The notes: generated by a model from the letters alone, not told the origin. 64,000 nucleotides of DNA from Arenicola marina (GCA_964019135.1 OZ025258.1:30746186-30810185); one strand, 5' to 3'. Shown: positions 25,690-39,100, counted from the stretch's first letter. Translations and numbers: made by a program.

Positions 25690-26045
25690 AACTTGCAAGG
25701 TCATCACATGATATTATAAGCCATGCTGATTGGTTCATTATTCAGGGACCCAGTCATTGGGTCAGTGAAAACACATGTTTTCATATGAATTTCTGGTGAC
25801 AGACTGGACCATTTTTGCCTTTCAAGAAAGGTTACTTATGTGATTAGTCAATACTTGTCAAGAAGTAATAAGAAAAGGATTAAGGTTTGTTTCTGTTATC
25901 AAACTTTTCCCACAGCAAAGGAGAATCAGAGCTACACTTGCTCAAAGTCAAACAACCCTGAAATGGGGTTGTTCCTGACCAGAATGTTACTATGGAATGC
26001 GACTAGGCTGTGTTTCAGCCCGCACAGCCTAGGGTTCTGGGCTAA
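25690..26045 (+). repeat. Dispersed repeat, inverted relative to 40715-41075
   Basis: About 350 bases match the reverse complement of 40715-41075 with roughly 90 percent identity by eye. Short symmetric words (ACCCAGTCATTGGGT, ACACATGT) occur inside. The shared open frame contains KKRIKV and SNNPEMGLF, but no known protein is recognised and I treat it as a non-coding repeat. Confidence 0.8.
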
Positions 26046-27855
26046 GCCTTAGGTGGCCTTGGCCCTTGCTGTGCTGAGCCCCGAGGGACCAGGACTCAGG
26101 AGTCACAGGCTCCTCCCTAGGGTCCCGAAGCAGCGCATTGACGCTGCCGCCAAAATCAAACAGATTATTATAAATAAATAAATTTTAATTACTTTCTTGG
26201 AGTATCATGCATATATCTTGGCGCAAGTGCCAAGCCCTCTTCTTAAGGGACACAACGGTAACAATGTTAAAATCCTTCGACGTTAGGTAATTGACTGTAG
26301 CTTCTATTATAATCGCACAATCATAGTGTTTATGTATACTATATACCTTGTTTTATCATCTGACATCAATAAAGTGTGTCAGCACTAGATTGTTTTGGCT
26401 ATGTTTACTCAAAGAAATGTTGGAGCATACAACATCAATAAGGACCGTTTATGTATGTACTTTTCTGTAATCGCTGCCTGAAGAGTGCAAATTTTTTAAT
26501 CAACGCTAAATTTGAATATTTACTTCATGGCCCTCCGGCCAGCTCCCCAGAGCAGATAAGCCAGGAAGGGGTATGCAACAGCCCCTAGGGTCAAGGGGTC
26601 AAGAGTGAAAGGTTACGTCAGAGTAGTGTGACAAGGTGGATTGACAGATGAGCCGGCCACATGTACATGTGATAACTTGTGAATAAAGATTATATATACA
26701 ATCAAGGCAAGTTTCAAAACAGATGGTAAGGGGGGTTGTTACCGTACTAAGAATTCAGACCTGACACGTACCACTGCCCAGTGGTGCCCTCTACATGGAT
26801 ATATGTGTAAATAGAATAAAAGATTAATTTTTATCCTAAACTAGTGTCAGCAATAGTTTTTCAACTGAAAAATAAATAATAGCCAGCTATCTCAATCTCC
26901 CTTCACCTCTCAGCTGTCATTTATTTTTTTCCCCTGCCACCTCAACATCACCACAGAATCCCCCACATCATTTAACAATATCTAGCCATATGTGTTAGTG
27001 ATAGTTTCAGCTTCATTATTGAATAGCTTTAAAGTTAATGTTGCATAGCGAGCTCTTTCCTGCCGAAAATAAACCCAGGCGATATATATGTCACAATTTG
27101 CAGAATTTACATTGCTGGTAATTTCTCAGGTCGCCATTTTGGCTGTGATGTGATAAATATGTCTGTCCAGGGACACTACATAACTCTGTCTGTGAACTGT
27201 TACTTATAACAAATCATTGCGCTGTACAAAAACTGATGATGTTTATCACTAAGTTGAAAACCTATGGTAAATTGGTGTCACAGGCAAGGCTTAGAGAATC
27301 CATTTAGCAGTCTGGCATGAGTGGAGTATAGAGGACATTTTTTACCTTGGATTCATGGACTGATTGTTATTTGTATTTTGACCTCTTGAGTTTGGGCGGG
27401 AAAGAGCTCAATATGCAACTTTAATGACATGATCTAATTGTTTTGTACACTTTCACAATTGCAGCAGTTTAAAATTAAAGCTTCTGGCATAGCACTTTTC
27501 TGGCTATAGACAAGCACCAGAGGTACTTGGGTGATAGATTTATATTTCTTTGCAGCTTTGAGACTTTGTGATATAATTTAAAGTTTCCAAGTATTAGTTC
27601 AACAAATTTGATGGGGGAAGGTTCCAGCAGATCGGAACTTTCAAAACAGCAGTAAGTTTGACTTGCCAGATGTAAATTATGTATTCATTTTAATTCTTGT
27701 AAGACTGACCATAAACAAAATATTGTGGTATTACATTATTAGTTTTGTGAAATTTTACCTGTGGCAATAATATTCTATGTATGTGTTAAATTATTCATAA
27801 TGATATCCTCTAGTTTATAATTTATTTATCTATATATTTTCCAGATCCCAGTACA
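26046..27855. other. Intergenic DNA and presumed 5' flank of TMEM248
   Basis: A GC-rich patch at 26060-26155, followed by an A/T-rich TAAATAAATAAAT tail near 26173, could be a SINE-like remnant. A possible non-coding first exon of TMEM248 may end at AACAGCA|GTAAGT near 27650. No coding sequence is seen. Confidence 0.35.
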
Positions 27856-30800
27856 ATGGCTATCACACCATGTGAAAATGCCAAAGGGTTTGCCCACAGC
27901 AGACCCCCTATTATGGTATTCATGCTGTGCCTTGGATTATTTGCTATTGTCTTGATGACATTAGCTTACTATGTGAAGGTGACAGAGTTATCAAATCCAG
28001 ATGTCACTCAGGTATGATTGCATACTAGTTATGGAACATGTACCTTCAATATTGTAGTTATATCAGCATGAAGATATGATATATATACCAGTATTTCTAT
28101 TTTTACATGTATTTTTATATTTCATTGTACATGGATGCGTATATATATATGTGTATATTTAAATATTATAAAATTTACAGGAAATAAATATACTCACTTC
28201 ATAAATATGTAATTTACTGCATAATTGCAACTGGTGTAACCTACATTGTCAAATAAAGAACTGTTATTGTAGGTAGTTCTAAACGCAGCTGTTCCTGTAG
28301 GTCTATAACCTTCTCATTACTGGTTGATCCAGTGAATACCTTTCACAGGAGAATTATGAATGATTAATATGAGCAAAAAAATGGTGCTTCTGTATTGCTT
28401 CACATTATTTATTTCAGGACTGGAATGTTTTTTTGGGGAACTTTGCGGAACTTGAATTTTGTGTACAAGGCAACACCTCTGATTACATGGGTACAACCGT
28501 CTCTGTACCCACTACCGGCAAGGCTGCTGCTGTCCCCACCACAACATTACAAACGCATGAGATGAAAACCAGAGATACAACAGAAGATACTAAACTTGAT
28601 GCAGATGGGCTAAGGTAAGGATGCAGAATGATCATGTGCTATATTTCCTGTATGTGTTCAGACAGTGATCTTTTCGTGATTGTAAGTTTTATTGGCCAAT
28701 AACATACATATTGATAAACAAAAGGTCCTGCAAATGGATTGTTTGCCTTATCCACCATGTGAGATATACACCAGTTAAATGATAGCTTTGTTAATATGCG
28801 ACAAAAGCCAAGTCTATATCGTTTCACTGCCCTGAAGTCAAGATGAGCGACCAGGGTGTTGCTTTTTTCACACCTATGAGAACGATCTTAGTGCTATTAT
28901 TCGAATGTTGACTAAATTAAAGGGCACGGAAGTTATGATTCCACTGTGTCGATATTTAATAATTAATTGCTATCAACACGCACAATTAGTAGACAGCTGC
29001 AAAGTTGCTTCGTGACATATCATGGTGGATGGTGATTATTGGTAATAGACTTAAATGCTTGTGGTCTTGACCAAGTGTTTCTATGCCTCGTAGCTATTTG
29101 ACATTTTTCCTCTTATAGATTTCTAAAGCTGGTATTCCTGTCATTTTTTTGTTGACATTTAATCAGACATTGCTAAATACTGAAACAAATCCAGTTTGTG
29201 CATTTCAAGGAACACTTGATCTATCTCATTATCGGTAATTTGTTTTCTCCAGGAATTACTCGGTCTCCATGCTGGTAACAGTCCTGCCGACGGAGGAATT
29301 CACCAAAATGCCTTTCAACTTGACATATCTCTCAGCCAGCATTGAAGCCAAACAAATAGGATTCTTAGGTTCCTAACTCTTACATTACTCCTGAGTCCAA
29401 AATGAAGCGAAGTAGCTTTAGTATTTATCAGTTCCAGTCATACAACATACAGTCATTTTATTAGACAGACTTTAAAGTATCCAGCTCAATCAATATGAAC
29501 ATTTGACTCATTCCTCTCAAGAGCATCACAATTAGTTTGTCATCTGTGCATTTAAGGCACATAGTAGTTTTCTGATTAAATTATTCCTTTATTTTTTATC
29601 TACTCGAAATGTTGCATTCAGGTCTATCTAATTCGATATATGCAGGACTATCGTGACCAAAGTAGCACCGTCTGTGTATCAGTGCGTTATGTGTAGTTGA
29701 TGTGACATAATCTGTGTACCTGGACCGTGGTGTTTGATACCAACGTTAACGACAGGTTCTACCGGGGATGAAATGATCAACGTGACAGTACAGCTGCCCT
29801 TGGACTGGAATGCTAGTCGCTGTTCGCCGGATAAGGGGTGTGTCCCGCTCATGGTCATTGCCTGTGTCCACTTTGTGGCTGCAGCAAAGGTGTTTCCGCC
29901 GACTAGGTAAGTACCAGCAAACATATAGTATTGTGCCACAGGGGCAGACATTAACTGTGGATGTCACCTATCCTGTCGGGCACGCGGTGTTGAGATTGAC
30001 CTGCCTGTTAAGGTGAGAAACAACAACGTTGATGCAACTAATAAACAATTTATGTACTGCGCTGTTTACAAGAATTTCGACGATTTTAATGTTATGAATC
30101 CTAGTGATCAACCTGCTGTGCGCAGTCTAAATCTTCACCTGTCCCGTCGGGCATACAACCAGTATTCTGACCTGTCCGTACTGTCACACTTCGAGGCAGG
30201 AGGATGTCTTCTTGGAGCAACGATCTTAAACGAGACTTACCTTAAGCGATGGTACTGTAATAAAACAGTCTTGTGTTTAGCGAGCTGTCCATATTGGTTC
30301 ATGCTTTTTTCTTTTTTTCTTTTTCTTATTTCGAAACAGGCAAGGCACGGTACATAATTCATATTCTATCGAAATTACATGAACATAGTGAGGTAAAAGT
30401 ACTTGTATGCACGAAAAAACACACAAAAAAACAAAGCGAACTAACTCCTCATACTAATTGGCTGCGTCTTCCCAACAGGAGTCCCGTTTGTGAGAGCAAC
30501 AATGACACCGGCACTGAGTTGCACGCCTTCATGCTGCCGCGGTCCGACCGCTACTCCCCGTACTACTGCCGCCAGAGACCCGTCGTCAAAGTGCAGCACA
30601 AGCTCGACCCCACACTAACCATGTGGCTTTCCCTGGTACCGTGTCGCTCCTCAGGATGTTGGAAAAATGATTTTTTACAATGTGCCCTTTTTATATGCGG
30701 TAACACTGTATATTACGGAGGGATATTAAAGCGGGGTTTTCGGCCACCGATATGCACACATGCGCTAAAACTGGGAACTTAAAAAATATAATTGAAAGAT

Positions 30801-31853
30801 CCGTCGAACTCTGTCGTTGATCCAAGATTCAGGGCAGGCTGTTTCGTTGAAAATGTACCGGGACATTCTTCTTTGATTTTTCGCAAGGTTGGCTTGCCGC
30901 GGACAACTACGCTTTGTGTGACCTTTCCGATTTGCCTTTTCATTAGCGATAACAACAAAAAATAGGGTAGGGTGAAGAAGCCGAATTACAGTTTGGGCAT
31001 ATATACGTGACGTCCGTGAGGAAGAAAAAGGAAAGAAGGAAATGCGAAAAAAGGGTCTCTACAAATAGACATCGATGTGATTAAGACCCCATATGTAAAT
31101 TTCATAATCCACAAATCTACTGTATTTTGTTATAATTTTTGTCTGTTTCAGAACGACCGATCTGTGATTAACCTGCATCTGATGCACACCAGCTACTTCC
31201 TGTTCGTCATGGTGGTCACTCTGATGTTGTACGCCATCATCAGAGGCGGCTACAACTCAGGCAAGATGTCTCAGGCTCATTTAGAGGTACGAATCTTCTC
31301 ACAGGCCGCTGCTTTCTTTGGATGTATTAGTTCCATTTAATCTACCGCAATCAACGATAGCGGTTGTCACAATCATACTTGATTTGTGTCTCCTTATCTG
31401 TTATAGCACGTTATGTTGATCTGTCGCGATGACTCTATTCTTCTGTCATGCAGTCATGTCACAGCACTTGATAAACAGTGTGGAGGGTTTATCGGAACAG
31501 AAGTGTGGGACCTCCCCAATTGAATTTATAGCAAATATAGGAATTAAATGACATAGCAACCATGGGAATTAAATGACATAGCAACCATGGGAATTAATTG
31601 ACATAGCAACCATGGGAATTAAATTATATAGCAACCATGGTAATTAAATTACATAGCAACCATGGGAATTAAATTATGGGAATTAAATTACATAGCAACC
31701 ATGGGAATTAAATTATGGGAATTAAATTACATAGCAACCATGGGAATTAAATTTCGTAACATCTGCAGCTTATAACATGTATAACAGCAGGCAATGTGAT
31801 CAGTAATTGTATCTCCAAATTTTCAGAGCCAAGTGCCTTTGACGGAGGCGTGA
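27856..31853 (+). CDS. TMEM248: Transmembrane protein 248 (TMEM248/TMEM219 family), complete coding region
   Basis: Coding exons: 27856-28011, 28418-28614, 29253-29368, 29756-29906, 30479-30635, 31152-31286 and 31827-31853. All join in phase, giving 312 residues (human TMEM248 is about the same). There is a first membrane segment at about residues 19-41 after SRPPIMVFM, then DWNVFLGNF, a Thr-rich lumenal/extracellular region with N-glycosylation sequons (NVTVQLPLDWNAS) and CRQRPVVKVQHKLDP. The highly conserved RSVINLHLMHTSYFLFVM is followed by the second membrane segment, and the C-terminus is VPLTEA (VALAEA in vertebrates). The biochemical role of the family is poorly defined. The exon 3 donor (AG|GTTCCT) is unusual, but phase and similarity support it. 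Confidence 0.95.
29942..30012 (+). other. Possible alternative 71-nt exon within a TMEM248 intron
   Basis: It is bounded by GCCACAG and AAG|GTGAGA. Spliced after the regular donor at 29906 it would bring a stop within a few codons. Spliced after an internal AAAG|GTGTTT at 29888 it would stay open and exit in the phase of exon 30479. The regular exons join directly without it and match vertebrate TMEM248, so it would be optional if real. Confidence 0.3.
31541..31755 (+). repeat. 25-bp tandem repeat in the last TMEM248 intron, about 8 copies
   Basis: The unit is GAATTAAATGACATAGCAAC plus CATGG. Units vary in length (some lose the centre to give AAATTATGGGAATTAAATTA). The array ends about 75 bases before the last coding exon. 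Confidence 0.9.
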
Positions 31854-34409
31854 AATCTGTGATGCGTGGTGTACCCTGCAGCATTTCCGGGGCGGTAGTG
31901 TCGTGAGTCATACGCATGGCAACTACCCCACGGCCTCGCGCGGGCCCCGCCCGACCCGGCAACCCGACCCGCAAATCGAGAGCAAGCCACGCGTGTGTGA
32001 CCACCTCTCGCCAAATAAGTCGGTTTTACCGCAGATTACCTTGAGGTATTGTACCTTTCGCGGAGTGGGTCGCGTGTCGCCTAGTAGATCTCACGTCACT
32101 GTAGATCTGGAACCCGGAAAAAACTAAGGCACGTCGTGGATAGCATATGTAGAGCCGGTTGCACGTAATTGGCTATTCTGAGGGAAAGTGCTTGATGAAG
32201 CAACTGTTTTCTCGTTTTATATGACCCTATGACATTGTACTGTTGTTTTTGTATCGCTAAGTACAATAATGTTGCAACTTCATCACCGAAGACAATTGAA
32301 CTATAAACTGTTAATTCCGATGAGGAAGAATATCATGAACGTGTAACTTTGATAACTGCTGAAAATCGTGTAGCTTTTATTGTAAATAGGGAACAGTTTA
32401 TACCGATGTCGTTACATAAAATGCTAGCTAAATATATGTATCAAATGAGGGGTGCATTGTCTGTGCAACCAGTCGCCATAGTCGCTCTGTATAGTACGAG
32501 TCGTCCGTCGGCACAGAGCGACATACGTCATATCCTATTGCTACGTGTGGCTCACTGTTGTCGGCGCACGTAATAGAAGACCAGTCAGTCAGTCGGCTTC
32601 TCTGAGTGCGTATCATATGCAATGACTCGCCGCTATAGGCAATATACACTCAGTTGTTCATGTACAATAAGAATCATTCTCTGTATAGTTATTTCACGGA
32701 CATTCCGAATGGCATGGTGGCTTGTACGTTCGGTTTTGTGAGTGCTCCCAGGTAAGCCACCAGAGTTCGTGGCTTCGCTCTCCACTGTGTATATGTCTAT
32801 GTTTTTGTGTTGTATAAAGATTTCATTTCTTTTTTTAGAAAGTGCAGGGGGTCACTCACTGACCTTCTCTGATCTGAAAACAACCCACTTGGAGGGGTCG
32901 ATTTCAAAGTCTCACTTTTTAAAATTTGGGATCCTTATTACAACATAGAGATACTGGGCCTGATAGCTAAAATATTAGTGTCTTAAGAATCAATGTGGTT
33001 GCTTGGAAACAATCCATTTGCATATTTTGGGCGTTTGCGGTGTTTGTATGCGAAATGAGGTTCCGATTCGGGATTGATATAGGTAGTGCTAGGGTTATTT
33101 GCTTTACAGGAAAGAAACTAATGAAAATAACTTTGTGCGAATGAATTCTGAAAAAAAAATTTTTTTTTAAATGTCGTCTTCAGCAACAAACGTTTACATT
33201 CCATGATGAGGAAATGTTTATTATTCTTTGTTATTTATAATGTTAGCTTTGTCGGATATTGCTTTGTCTTCTTTTCACTGCAGAGCGGCTACTAATCCAG
33301 CAAAGAGTGTACATTACGACGATAGTCCTTTGTATATAATGGGGAATGTATTTATAGTTACTGTGTGGTGCCAGTTTCAAAGTATTAAACGGCAGCTGGA
33401 TGGACACTTAGCTGGGTGTTTAAAAGGGATGGGAGGGTGGTATGTATGTGTATATGTATATTACTTCATAGTACAGTGCTAGTGTAATCGGCTCCAATCC
33501 AAAAGACTGTTAAACTATAATACATGTATATGATGCTGACGCTGTACACGTGGGTTTTCTTCTCGTGGAAACGCATACTTATTTGTTCTTGTGATCCCTT
33601 TGCGGTTGCCTATCGTGTTATCGGCCTTTTCTTCGACCTCTCATCTGGTATTGATTTCTACATCTTTGGTTGGGGTCGGCGTCACATGGTTCACTTAAAG
33701 CCGAAACCATTTTCCTGCTAAAAGCTTGCGTCAGTCATGGTGTAACATTTTGCATAGCATACCGATTGCGTACTCTTGTGAAGATATGTACCTGATGTAC
33801 GGTTCTTTGTGGTTTCCGTCACCGGAATATGCGGTATAGTGAATCACGGAGTGAATAAACAGCCAGTGGACGTCAAGCTTTGAATAATATATTTGGCACC
33901 ATCGAAAATTTCTTGCAAAGGTAGTTTGATGTATTAATCGGTAACTGGCAATGGCACAGCCAGGTACACTCCAAGATCTGGTGAGCTCGTTAGGTATAAA
34001 TGTATTTTATTCAATCAGTAACTTAGAAGACCATTGTTTACTGGAACGAGTTGTTAACGCAGTCTTAATGATAGGGGACGGTCCGATATTGTATTGTAAC
34101 CTTTTTGCTGTGATTTATTAGGGCATGTTATGTTTTGCATTGACATATTATACCCGAATGTAGCTTGAGTCCATGAAATATTAACACTGGGCTTCACCGT
34201 GATCTTCTCTGCTTTCGTTGTTGTTATAAGAAGAAAGCAGTACATCCAAACATACACAATTTGAAATACGTTGATGATAAATTTTGTTTTGTTTCATTAC
34301 CACGAGTTTCAAATGGCAATGTTGCACAAAATAAAGGATTGTGAAAGTGAATTGGTGTCATTGGTCGATCTTTTCAGACTTTGCGATAAATATATGTCTG
34401 GAGGGATAC
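31854..34409. other. TMEM248 3' flank and intergenic DNA
   Basis: The 3' UTR of TMEM248 should begin here. An AATAAA at 33854-33859 is one candidate signal, but it is 2 kb away and unsupported. No other gene, RNA or array is recognised. Confidence 0.35.
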
Positions 34410-34945
34410 TGTAGGGAACCCAGAATTTAGTGTAGTGACCCCAGTGTAGCATACAGTTTAGTCAACCACAACAAGTAAGTCACCCTGGGGGCGTAGGGCC
34501 AGGGTGGACGGCATGGGGAGATATCCCAAGGGAGGCATGCAGCTACTGGCCGGGATAGTTTACGACCGCTGACCAGCGGGGGGGTCATTTGGTGTTTTAA
34601 GTGCAGGCGATCGGGATCCAGAGATGCGGGCCGCGTATATTTAGCGCTAGACTAGGCTAGGCGGGGGCGGTCAAGCTGTAGTTTATTTAGGAGGGAGGGT
34701 GGTTAAAAGATAGATTGGACGAACACGTTGCACGTGCTGGGAGTAGTATGGCAGTGGGGGTAGACAGGAAGAGCTTTTTAGGGATATATAAAGGGGTGCG
34801 GGAATGCAGAACTTGACAACTTGAGCGGGAGACAACAGAGACAGATGGATTATAGGAGAGGCCACCGAAATATATACGGACTATGAAATAAACCTAAAGA
34901 AACAGAAACGACTAGTGTTGTGGACTTATGCGGAATAACTCTACA
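34410..34945 (+). mobile_element. Isolated LTR of an LTR retrotransposon (fossil), with a primer-binding-like stretch after it
   Basis: The unit starts TGTAGGGAACCC and ends CTCTACA. It carries a TATATAAAGG box near 34783 and an AATAAA near 34886, as an LTR should. The next bases, ACTGGTGTCAGAACTGG, look like a tRNA primer-binding site of Ty3/Gypsy type. No second LTR or coding region is seen nearby, so this is a fragment. Its age cannot be judged without a partner LTR. Confidence 0.6.
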
Positions 34946-35377
34946 ACTGGTGTCAGAACTGGCGAAATGAATGTGAAAGAATGCGAAATGATTTTTACAT
35001 AACCCGATAAGCGATAAAACAGAGAACACTACAATACCTTGCACTGCTAATACGATATTTACCAATAACGTGCAAACAAGTGGCCGCTACACCACTTTCT
35101 TCCCCTTTGCACCCTCCCCCGCCATCTTAGAGTTAGTCGTGTGATTTCATTGGATCTATAAAAAAAACAATAACTGCTGCTTAAAATTCGTAATAATCGC
35201 AAATTTTTGCATGGACGTTAAATTCATACGCATGCGCACTTTAATGGCAATACTACGTCAACAACAATTACAATGTCGCAATACTTTACATCTGCATTTC
35301 GACATTATTTGTAACTGCCTTGTACTTCCAGCTTCTGCCGCGCCCATCCTTCGCCTACCTCAGACCTCATACGTTGG

Positions 35378-35386
35378 GATCCAGGG
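35378..35386 (+). repeat. Target-site duplication GATCCAGGG, left copy
   Basis: It is identical to 39881-39889. With a 9-bp duplication the two TIRs come into exact register. Confidence 0.85.
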
Positions 35387-35781
35387 CGGTGTCACTGTAT
35401 AGCGAAAAGACGTGTCTTTTCGCGAAAAGACACTAATCTCGCGAAAAGACAGTCCAAATGCCAATTAACACCGGTTTGAAGCTGTTGAACCGGCTGATTC
35501 TATTTGTAATGTCTTTACTGAAAGATTTAATGAAAAACTATATTGTTTAATCGGGTTCATATACGTATTTAACAAATATTTCAACACGGACGCCGTTCAG
35601 CGATCGGTACGGCTGCCGCCATGTTGGATACATACTTGCCCGCTGCCTCACTAGATGGCGTAACGCGGCAAATGATGTTATATACATGTTTGCGTTATGA
35701 GGTCTTTTCGCGAAAAGACGGTTACATCGGCGTAAAAGGGACATGTATCGCTGATAAAAGACACTTAAAGCATTAGTCATA
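35387..35781 (+). repeat. MULE left terminal inverted repeat
   Basis: 395 bases, complementary to 39486-39880. It contains two copies of the 18-bp palindrome GTCTTTTCGCGAAAAGAC (near 35412 and 35703) plus half-copies, a YY1-like GCCGCCATGTTG (35615-35626) and a CTCF-like CACTAGATGGCG (35649-35660). Confidence 0.92.
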
Positions 35782-36137
35782 TTTTGTTGTTGTTGCCATT
35801 TGCCGGTTTCGTGCAGGGCTAATCAGTTAACACCAATTAGTTTGTTACATCGAGTTTACATCTAAGGACAGTTTAGTTTAGCAAAGGCTTCTCATCAGTT
35901 GGCTTGTTACATGATTGGGTCGAGATGTCTGGAGCGAAAGTTAAATAACAATGTGGTAGAAGGGATAATTGGTGCCGGGGTAATCACTTTGGTCCAGCAC
36001 TGGCTTCTCATGTTTACTGATTATACTGTTATATTATCTACTGATTATGGGTAGATGAAGCCATGACATGGTTAATAAAGAGAACTACCATTGGCCACCG
36101 TATCGTCTATTGGCTTACAACGGGCGAAGAAATCGGG

Positions 36138-36145
36138 TATAAAAA
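36138..36145 (+). promoter_or_regulatory. TATA box of the MULE transposase gene
   Basis: TATAAAAAGG lies about 59 bases before the ATG at 36197 and inside the element, so a transcription start near 36165-36170 would give a short leader. Confidence 0.5.
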
Positions 36146-36196
36146 GGTAGCTGCTGGCTGGGAAGAGCGATCTTTGTTTGCTTTCTTGGCATCAAC

Positions 36197-39100
36197 ATGG
36201 AATTTACGAGAAAAACACGCTCTTCCAAGTATCCCTGTAGTACTTGTGGTTCATCCTGCAACAAGAACAGCATCGAATGCTCCCTCTGCCAGCAATGGAG
36301 CCATAGGCACTGTGTCCCGATGAGTCCCCGATTGCTGCAATGCTGGGGTGATGAAGTCAAAGACCTTAACTTCATCTGTCGTCGATGTGCATTTAATGAC
36401 AGTGGTGACTACGACTGTGCAGCGGCCTTGGCGCGCATTCATGGCGTGCTTCGTCGTCCCGATCTGCTGCTCAAGACTGTGGAGTCTGAGATCCTGCTGC
36501 TGCGTACGTACGGCGTTACCATGCCGACTGCACAGAGTCCTCCACCGCCCGGCCCCATAGACGCTGTGTCAGTGAGGATACTGCGAAAATTTCAGCCCAT
36601 TATATTAGCCCGCCATGAACCGCTTGCCATAAGTGGAGATGGTAACTGCATGTACAGGGCCATATCCCGCGGGATGTTAGGCAACGAAGACCAACATCTC
36701 GTCATCCGGTTAATGACTGCGCTGGAAATCGCGCAACACAGGGAGTGCTACGACTACCAGTCCCCCCAGTACAGGGACCTTATCGCTGACAACACGGTCG
36801 TTTGTGACCCATACGACAATCTACTCCTGGCCGCAGTAAAACCAGGTGCATGGTCGGAGTTACTGCATATTTATGCTGCCAGTGCTGCTCTCAATGTGGC
36901 ACTGCGGTCCTACTGCCCTCCTACGTTGAACAATGAGTTCCGTGCCGGTCCTTTGACCAGAAAGGTCTGCGGACGCGGGGTAAAGGCGTCCGCATACTCT
37001 TGCGTAACGGTGATGTGGACGCAAATGCAGGCGCCTCAGTCCATGTCTACGTTCCGCCCGAACCACTTTGTGGTCTTACAAGAGCGTGCCGCTAGACCCA
37101 TGATGGACCTAGACCTGACGGAATGGCCAGCGTTGCCCGCCTCTCCGGTTAGCCGGAGCACCAGTCTGGACGCAGACTCGGCGCCCTCCTCTCCGGTCTG
37201 TCTGGACGCGGACTCGGCGCCCTCCTCTCCGGGCTGTCTGGACGCGGACTCGGCGCCCTCCTCTCCGGGCTGTCTGGACGCGGACTCGGCGCCCTCCTCT
37301 CCGGGCTGTCTGGACGCGGACTCGGCGCCCTCCTCTCCGGTCAGCCGGAGCACCAGTCTGGACGCAGACTCGGCGCCCTCCTCTCCGGTCTGTCTGGACG
37401 CGGACTCGGCGCCCTCCTCTCCGGTCAGCCGGAGCACCAGTCTGGACGCAGACTCGGCGCCCTCCTCTCCGGTCTGTCTGGACGCGGACTCGGCGCCCTC
37501 CTCTCCGGTCAGCCGGAGCACCAGTCTGGACGCAGACTCGGCGCCCTCCTCCGCGGACACATCCATTAACGCAACGGAACGCGTAATCGCAAAGGGTGGT
37601 TGTGACCTAACAACTGGCAAATTCCTGCCCGTATCGGAGGTGATTGGATTGTTGACTGGCAATGCTAAGGCGGCTACCATTTGTCCCGACGTGCCGACGG
37701 GAGTCAAAGAAAACTGCTACTTCCTGGTCGACAATGCGCGCAACCAAAGGACACACCGCAATGTTGTCTGGGACGATTGCGGCGCATGGAAGTCACAAGG
37801 GCCCAGCCCCAAAACAACGTTCGTGCCGGATGCCACCGGTAAACTGACAACCGTTGTCCACAAAAATGGCATGTACAATGTCGAACGCAGATCAAACGGC
37901 AAGCGAGCGTTGGTTGCCTTGGACCCACAGCCACTTGCCAGCGCGTTGGTCCACGTCCAGCGGAATTACCGCAAGCACTCCTTGTGTCCTGACTACCAAC
38001 GCCGAGTGACGTGGCTGAAGGACGCTAGCGGGCTTGCTTGCGTGGAATACATCGGGAAGTTCCCGGGCACCGCACCACATGGCAGTAGTGAAAGGAACAC
38101 GCGGCCCTACATCCGTACGAAACCGGAGGTCATGGAGTCGATTAAGGCGGAAGTAACACACAAACAAACCAGGAAGGCGTTCGACTCTCTGTGTAAGGCG
38201 GCGGGAGGGGATGTTTATGCCCTTCCTAAGTCAATGAAGCAGCTGGAAAGTGCCCGATATCGGAGCCGGAAAGAAGGAGGTGTTGAAGGGTGTACTGCTA
38301 ACTTCGCAGACAACCTACAGCAATTGCTAACTCGAGCTCGAGGAGGCGACGACTTTTTGAGACGCATTACAATCGGTGACAGCCTTGTGCCATCGATAAT
38401 GCTGTACACCGACGCCCAGATACAGGACATCAAACGTTTCTGCTGCTCGGGACCCGGTTCTACGTCAACAATACTTGGGTTTGACAAGACCTTCAACCTC
38501 GGGGAGGTGCACGTCACTGTCGGCGTGTTCAAACATCTTGGAGTGAAACGCCGAGCAACCGGGGACCACCCGATCTTCGCCGGACCCATGTTCTTGCATG
38601 GAAATTCAGACTTCTCTACCTACTTCGACTTCTTCTCTCGCCTGTCTGTCCTTTTGCACGGCACCGCGGCACCTGTCTTCGGGTCCGATAACGAAAAGGC
38701 CATGGTGAATGCGATCGCTAAGGCCTTCCCGTCCAGCCGCAGGATGAGCTGCACCCGCCACCTCAAGGGGAACTTGAATGACTACTTGCAAGACAAGGTC
38801 GGCGTCAGCACCAAGCTGAGGACGGATATAACGCAGTCTGTGTTTGGACGCCAGGGCGTCGTCAACGCTGAGTCCGCGGCCGTATTCGACATGCGTGCCC
38901 TTGACGCAGAACAACGATTTGTCGCCCACGCACCACAGGCCACTCACTACTTCAAGACACGGATCCTTCCCATCCTGAAGGAAAACTACGCAACATCATC
39001 AAGACACGGCATCTCCCCTTCTTGGATAAACAACAACTGCGAGAGCATTAATCATGTTCTCAAATTAGAAACCCAATGGAAACCCCAATCCCTGGTGGGA

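Noticed and set aside
37036-37707. Minus-strand frame of 223 codons opposite the transposase linker
   Set aside because: Mirror of the in-frame 36/48-bp repeat; the plus-strand frame carries the domains.
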